DNA of 9,301 nucleotides, from assembly GCA_026396455.1 (NCBI GenBank), contig JAPLWT010000049.1, positions 1 through 9,301 on the forward strand, given 5' to 3'. Both the position numbers and the translations under genes were made by a program. The DNA comes from Microcaldota archaeon (GTDB lineage: Archaea; Micrarchaeota; Micrarchaeia; Burarchaeales; Fermentimicrarchaeaceae). This document shows, in pieces, positions 5,782-9,301 of the stretch (within the stretch, counting starts at the first letter, position 1; each line of letters starts with the position of its first letter). The notes below the pieces were generated by a model. That model was not told where the DNA came from. It made no database searches and saw nothing but the letters and a program-made list of their open reading frames with translations.

Positions 5782-6510
5782 TTAAAATCCCTCAACCATT
5801 TCTCGCCCCAGCTCAATGCCCGCAACCATATTGGGCAGCACGACTATCTCGGCTCCTGCACGGTGCATCTTGCTGACAACTTCCTCGGATACAGCCCGGC
5901 TTGCTATGAGGAGAGTTGGGTTGAGCTCTCTCGCGGTCAGGGCTATATAAAGATTCTTCGTATCGTTGTCGAGGGCGGCTATAAGCCCTCCCGCCCTTTC
6001 TATCCCTGCGGTCTTAAGAACTTTCGAATGGGTGGCATCGCCTTCAACAACAGGGATATTCATCTCCCTGAGAAGCTTTATGATCTTGACATCTCTCTCA
6101 ACCACGACATACGCCATCGTGTAGTCGTCCAATATCTCACACGCCTTCTTCCCCACCTTTCCATAGCCGCATACGATCACATGGTCGCTCATGGAGTCTA
6201 TCTTCCTCTTCATGTCCCTCGTGTGCATGTCAATTCGCGATAATATGTTGACGAATTTTGCAATTACGAACGTGAACATGATGAGGTATGCCAATGCATT
6301 TATGAATGTGAATAGCTGCACTGTCCAGAGGTTGTAGAATCCGGGCACGTCAATGTAGAAACTGGATACGCCAAAAATCGAGGCTGCCGTCCAGAAGAGC
6401 GCAATTGATGGTTCAATGTGACCTATGAAAACTTGCACGTAGACTGAAAGTATGAAAGCACAGATTACAAAAAGCGTAATCGGATATTCCAGCTTCCACT
6501 TGAACGCCAT
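5782..6510 (-). CDS. K+ channel-like two-helix protein with RCK (TrkA-N) domain
   Basis: This 242-residue protein has the MthK layout: membrane helix 1 (about 9-30), a re-entrant pore-like segment (about 36-54), helix 2 (about 67-88) and a cytoplasmic Rossmann RCK domain from about 108. The RCK part shows VCGYGKVG (113-120), acidic Glu138 at the end of the second strand and EGDATHS (156-162). Aligned by eye with MthK from the Trp-Thr pair (40-41) of the pore helix, the filter TVGYG is replaced by Gly-Val-Ser-Ser-Phe (47-51), so both filter glycines are absent. It may be a non-selective or non-conducting channel, or a membrane-bound sensor. No RCK-C (TrkA-C) domain follows; the protein ends soon after the Rossmann fold. 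The ATG at 6510 has AGGTG five bases upstream and begins 2 bases after the stop of the soluble RCK gene, so the two are co-translated. Confidence 0.85.
   Translation of the reverse strand: MAFKWKLEYPITLFVICAFILSVYVQVFIGHIEPSIALFWTAASIFGVSSFYIDVPGFYNLWTVQLFTFINALAYLIMFTFVIAKFVNILSRIDMHTRDMKRKIDSMSDHVIVCGYGKVGKKACEILDDYTMAYVVVERDVKIIKLLREMNIPVVEGDATHSKVLKTAGIERAGGLIAALDNDTKNLYIALTARELNPTLLIASRAVSEEVVSKMHRAGAEIVVLPNMVAGIELGREMVEGF
5850..5914. repeat. 65-base identical segment, copy 1 (membrane RCK gene)
   Basis: This segment is identical base for base to 6605-6669, in direct orientation 755 bases apart. It encodes residues 200-220 of the membrane RCK protein (LLIASR...MHRAGA). The flanking DNA and protein are clearly diverged. 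Confidence 0.95.
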
Positions 6511-6512
6511 CT

Positions 6513-6974
6513 CTACACCTTCAAGCTCCCTATCTTCAGCTTCTTCTTGACTATTTCCTTCCCTAGCTCCATTCCGCCGACTACCTCCGGGAGGACCACT
6601 ATGCCGGCTCCTGCACGGTGCATCTTGCTGACAACTTCCTCGGATACAGCCCGGCTTGCTATGAGGAGATTTGAATTGAGCTCTCTTGCGGTTAAGATAA
6701 CAAAGATGTTTGTTGTGTCATCAGCGAATGTTGTGATAAGCCCCCTTGCTTTCTCTATTCTGGCCATCTTCAGAACCCTTGAATGGGTTGCATCTCCCCC
6801 CACGACATTGATTTTCATTTCCATAAGCAGCTTTGCTATGCTGGGATTCTGGTCTATCACTAGATATTCCTTGTTATGCTCCTCAAGAACCTCACAGGCT
6901 TTCTCTCCTATCTTTCCATAACCGCATACGATAATATGCCCTTCCAGAGACTCATTTTTCTTCATTGGAACCAT
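6513..6974 (-). CDS. Soluble RCK/TrkA-N domain protein
   Basis: This 153-residue protein is almost entirely one Rossmann-type RCK-N domain, with no membrane helix. The dinucleotide loop GYGKIG is at 18-23, Asp41 sits at the end of the second strand (expected ribose contact) and GGDATHS is at 59-65. Such domains bind NAD(H), nucleotides or ions and regulate K+ transporters or channels as rings. It is a paralogue of the RCK domain in the next gene, roughly half identical by eye, with one stretch identical even at DNA level (6605-6669). A short Lys-rich tail (143-147) replaces a TrkA-C domain. The ATG at 6974 has no ribosome binding site but lies about 27 bases from a TATA box, so it is probably leaderless. 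Met4 (6965) is a possible alternative start. A joint gating ring with the downstream protein is plausible. Confidence 0.88.
   Translation of the reverse strand: MVPMKKNESLEGHIIVCGYGKIGEKACEVLEEHNKEYLVIDQNPSIAKLLMEMKINVVGGDATHSRVLKMARIEKARGLITTFADDTTNIFVILTARELNSNLLIASRAVSEEVVSKMHRAGAGIVVLPEVVGGMELGKEIVKKKLKIGSLKV
6605..6669. repeat. 65-base identical segment, copy 2 (soluble RCK gene)
   Basis: Partner of 5850-5914. It encodes residues 103-123 of the soluble RCK protein with no synonymous difference from copy 1. Confidence 0.95.
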
Positions 6975-6995
6975 AAGAGACTATTTTAACGGATA

Positions 6996-7011
6996 ACTTT
7001 AATACTTTTGC
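6996..7011 (-). promoter_or_regulatory. Promoter of the RCK-RCK-TRAM unit
   Basis: On the minus strand GCAAAAG (BRE-like) is followed by TATTAAAG, centred about 27 bases before the ATG at 6974. The start codon itself would be the first transcribed triplet, which matches the absence of a ribosome binding site. Confidence 0.6.
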
Positions 7012-7015
7012 GCAT

Positions 7016-7024
7016 TTTATAATA
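7016..7024 (+). promoter_or_regulatory. Promoter of the P-type ATPase gene
   Basis: TTTATAATA is centred 23 bases before the ATG at 7043. This gives either a leaderless or a very short-leader transcript. GGTGA (7035-7039) is a possible but close ribosome binding site. The box lies back to back with the minus-strand promoter in the 68-base spacer. Confidence 0.55.
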
Positions 7025-7042
7025 TTTCGGAGCTGGTGACGC

Positions 7043-9301
7043 ATGGAATGGCATTGCATGGGTGTCAGGGAAGTTATATCAGAGCTGAAAACATCCGAAA
7101 CTGGTTTGAGCAGTGAGGAAGCGGGGAAGAGGCTTGGGAGTTACGGCCCTAATGAGCTAAAGGAGATGAAAAAGGAGAGCGCCCTGGAGAAGTTCCTGGG
7201 GCAGTTCAAGAACACGCTGATAATCATCCTTATCATCTCAGCCATCATTGCAGCTTTCCTCGGGGAGATTGTTGACGCATTCGCGATAATCGTTATAGTC
7301 ATCCTAAACGCTTTCATGGGCTTCGTGCAGGATTACAGGACTGAGAAGGCACTTGAGGCTTTAAGGAAGCTCGCCGCACCGCAGGTAAGAGTCATGCGGG
7401 ACGGGAATGAGGTGCGCATACCGGCAAGGGAGCTCGTTCCAGGGGATATTTTGCTGATTGAGAGCGGAGACAAGCTAGCTGCCGATGCCAGGGTGATTCA
7501 TGCCATTGACATAAGGGTTGACGAGAGCTCGCTGACCGGGGAATCCGTGCCTGTTGAAAAAGAGAGCGCACCTTTGAGAAAGGATGCGCAGCTAAGCGAA
7601 AGGGGGAACATGCTCTTCATGGGAACTGCAGTGGCTTATGGAAGGGGGACTGCAGTTGTGACAGAAACTGGGATGAGCACGCAGATGGGAAAAATTGCGG
7701 AGATTATCCAGGAAACCGAGGAGGAGATGACGCCGCTGCAGAAGAGGCTGGAGAAGTTTGGCGGACAGCTCGGCATCGGAATACTCATCATTTGCGGAAT
7801 CGTTTTCGCCAGCGAGATACTTGAGAGCCCTGAGTTGATGGGGTTCATCTCATCAATGAAGCTTGTTGAATTTTTAGGCAGCCAGCGTCTGATAGAGCTG
7901 TTCCTCATCTCTGTGAGCCTTGCGGTTGCAGCAATTCCTGAGGGGCTTCCTGCGATAATAACAATCACATTGGCACTGGGAGTGCAGAGGATGGTGAGGA
8001 GGAATTCCATCACAAGGAAGCTGCATGCTGTTGAGACCCTTGGCTCAACCGGAGTGATATGCTCTGATAAGACAGGGACGCTGACAAAGAGCGAGATGAC
8101 TGTCAGGAAGCTCTACGTTGGAGATAGCTATGTGGAAGTCACAGGCGAAGGGTATGAGCCGAAAGGGGATTTTATAAGGGAGGACTGCAGGCTGCATGCT
8201 GAGAAGGAAGAAGACTTATCACTTCTTCTGAGGATAGGCTCTCTTTGCAACAATTCCCACCTTGACAACAAGGGAGGCTGGGGGGTTTCAGGCGACCCGA
8301 CTGAGGGCGCTTTGGTTGTCGCTGCCGAGAAAGCAGGCATAGCGCAGGATGAGCTGAAGAGGAGGTTCCCGCGGATTGAGGAGATTCCCTTCGACTCTGA
8401 GAGGAAGAGGATGACCACCATACACAAGACGCCTGGCGGAACGGAAGCATACATGAAGGGGGCATGCGAGATAGTGCTGGAGCTGTGCTCCCATGCGCTG
8501 GAGGGCGGCAGGGTGGAGAAACTCACGGCCAGGAAGAGGAGCGAGATACTGAAGAGGAACTCGGAGATGGCGGATGGCGCGCTGAGAGTCCTGGCCTGCG
8601 CATACCGGAAACTTGCCTCAAAGGACTACTCGCCCGGGAAAGTTGAGAGGGACATGATTTTTGTTGGACTCATGGGAATGATGGACCCGCCAAGAGAGGA
8701 GGTTTTTGATGCGGTGAAGAGATGCGAGAGGGCGGGCATAAGGGTCGTGATGATAACTGGAGATCACAAGATAACTGCGGTTGCAGTTGCAAGAGAGCTA
8801 GGCATGATCAAGAAGGATTCAAAAGTGCTTACAGGAGAGGAGCTGGACAAGCTCGGCGAGAAGGGGCTTGAAAAAGTAGTCGAGCAGGTCGCAGTTTACG
8901 CAAGAGTATCCCCGCAGCACAAGATAATGATTGTGAAAGCGCTGAAAGCCAAGGGGCATATAGTTGCCATGACCGGGGATGGGGTCAATGACGCACCTGC
9001 CCTGAAAATGGCTGATATTGGGGTTGCCATGGGCATTACGGGGACAGATGTTTCGAAGGAAGCCAGTGACATGATCCTTGTCGATGATAATTTTGCATCG
9101 ATAGTTGCTGCTGTTGAGGAGGGGAGGGGGATTTTTGATAATATAAAGAAGTTTATAAGGTACCTGCTCTCGTGCAACGCCGCTGAAGTTCTCACGATAT
9201 TCTCGGCTCCTCTGCTCAACCTCCCGATTCCTCTTACTCCCCCCCAGATTCTTATGATGAACCTTGTGACAGATGGGCTGCCTGCGCTTGCGCTTGGGGT
9301 C
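7043..9301 (+). CDS. SERCA-like P-type Ca2+ ATPase (3' end outside window)
   Basis: Type II P-type ATPase, an ATP-driven membrane pump, most like Ca2+ pumps. There are 753 codons open to the window edge, of about 880-900 usual, so helices 7-10 are missing. The N-terminus MEWH...GPNEL is the family start. Helices lie at about 57-74, 76-96, 243-260 and 284-312. The actuator loop has TGES (165-168), the phosphorylation site is Asp342 in CSDKTGTLT, and the nucleotide domain has GDPTEGA (417-423), FDSERKRM (450-457) and KGA (472-474). The hinge has TGD (572-574) and GDGVNDAPAL (645-654). Ca2+ ligands equivalent to SERCA site II (Val295, Ala296, Ile298, Glu300 in PEGLP, Asn740, Asp744) and site I (Asn712, Glu715, Thr743, Asp744) are all present. 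The helix-8 Glu lies beyond the window. It faces the RCK genes across a shared promoter region. Confidence 0.95.
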   Translation, partial: MEWHCMGVREVISELKTSETGLSSEEAGKRLGSYGPNELKEMKKESALEKFLGQFKNTLIIILIISAIIAAFLGEIVDAFAIIVIVILNAFMGFVQDYRTEKALEALRKLAAPQVRVMRDGNEVRIPARELVPGDILLIESGDKLAADARVIHAIDIRVDESSLTGESVPVEKESAPLRKDAQLSERGNMLFMGTAVAYGRGTAVVTETGMSTQMGKIAEIIQETEEEMTPLQKRLEKFGGQLGIGILIICGIVFASEILESPELMGFISSMKLVEFLGSQRLIELFLISVSLAVAAIPEGLPAIITITLALGVQRMVRRNSITRKLHAVETLGSTGVICSDKTGTLTKSEMTVRKLYVGDSYVEVTGEGYEPKGDFIREDCRLHAEKEEDLSLLLRIGSLCNNSHLDNKGGWGVSGDPTEGALVVAAEKAGIAQDELKRRFPRIEEIPFDSERKRMTTIHKTPGGTEAYMKGACEIVLELCSHALEGGRVEKLTARKRSEILKRNSEMADGALRVLACAYRKLASKDYSPGKVERDMIFVGLMGMMDPPREEVFDAVKRCERAGIRVVMITGDHKITAVAVARELGMIKKDSKVLTGEELDKLGEKGLEKVVEQVAVYARVSPQHKIMIVKALKAKGHIVAMTGDGVNDAPALKMADIGVAMGITGTDVSKEASDMILVDDNFASIVAAVEEGRGIFDNIKKFIRYLLSCNAAEVLTIFSAPLLNLPIPLTPPQILMMNLVTDGLPALALGV

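Noticed and set aside
5776..6243. 155-codon frame on the + strand across the RCK membrane gene
   Set aside because: Antisense to a gene with clear RCK motifs on the other strand; the product resembles no family.
6547..6921. 124-codon frame on the + strand opposite the soluble RCK gene
   Set aside because: Antisense shadow; the minus strand carries the intact dinucleotide-binding motif and a matching paralogue.
7636..9219. Several minus-strand open frames of 68-132 codons
   Set aside because: All lie opposite the P-type ATPase, whose motifs run without a break to the window end.
1..9301. CRISPR array, insertion sequence, integrase, tRNA or rRNA gene, defence system
   Set aside because: No spaced short repeats, transposase or integrase motifs, terminal inverted repeats or tRNA-like folds were found; the only long repeat is the 65-base patch in the RCK genes.

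Overview
The window is archaeal. It encodes transcription factor B, an archaeal-type NMN adenylyltransferase, a stand-alone TRAM-domain protein and RCK potassium-channel-like proteins. Signals are archaeal too: BRE/TATA boxes about 25 bases before inferred transcription starts, GAGGTG-type ribosome binding sites, apparently leaderless GTG/ATG starts, and T-rich tracts after genes. The sequence does not show which archaeal phylum it comes from. Tight packing, frequent gene overlaps and GTG/TTG starts suggest a compact genome.

Left part (1-1268): an AT-rich non-coding stretch carries a strong promoter (about 173-189), followed by a leader of roughly 100 bases before tfb (317-1222). The leader can fold into a hairpin that shows a Shine-Dalgarno-like sequence in its loop, and it is tiled by two chained mini-ORFs. 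A hairpin across the tfb stop codon and a T-rich tract end the unit.

Middle (1284-5554, + strand): a probable operon encodes an ABC-2 exporter permease, its ATPase (8-base overlap), NMN adenylyltransferase, a GT4-type glycosyltransferase (TTGA stop/start overlap), a possible 27-residue peptide and a Ser/Ala-rich protein. The last of these is predicted to be an antiparallel coiled-coil hairpin held between two membrane helices. Export, glycosylation and a surface protein fit a cell-envelope theme; the NAD gene looks like a co-transcribed housekeeping passenger.

Right part (5560-9301): on the minus strand a three-gene unit encodes a soluble RCK/TrkA-N protein, a two-helix membrane protein with an RCK domain, and a TRAM protein. 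The membrane protein looks like a MthK-type channel, but its selectivity filter is not canonical. The two RCK genes are diverged paralogues that share a 65-base perfectly identical patch. Divergently, across a 67-base spacer with promoters both ways, lies a SERCA-like P-type Ca2+ ATPase that runs off the window end. This part is an ion-homeostasis locus.

The most unusual items are the altered filter, the 65-base identity patch, the coiled-coil hairpin protein and the structured tfb leader. No CRISPR array, insertion sequence, tRNA or rRNA was seen.
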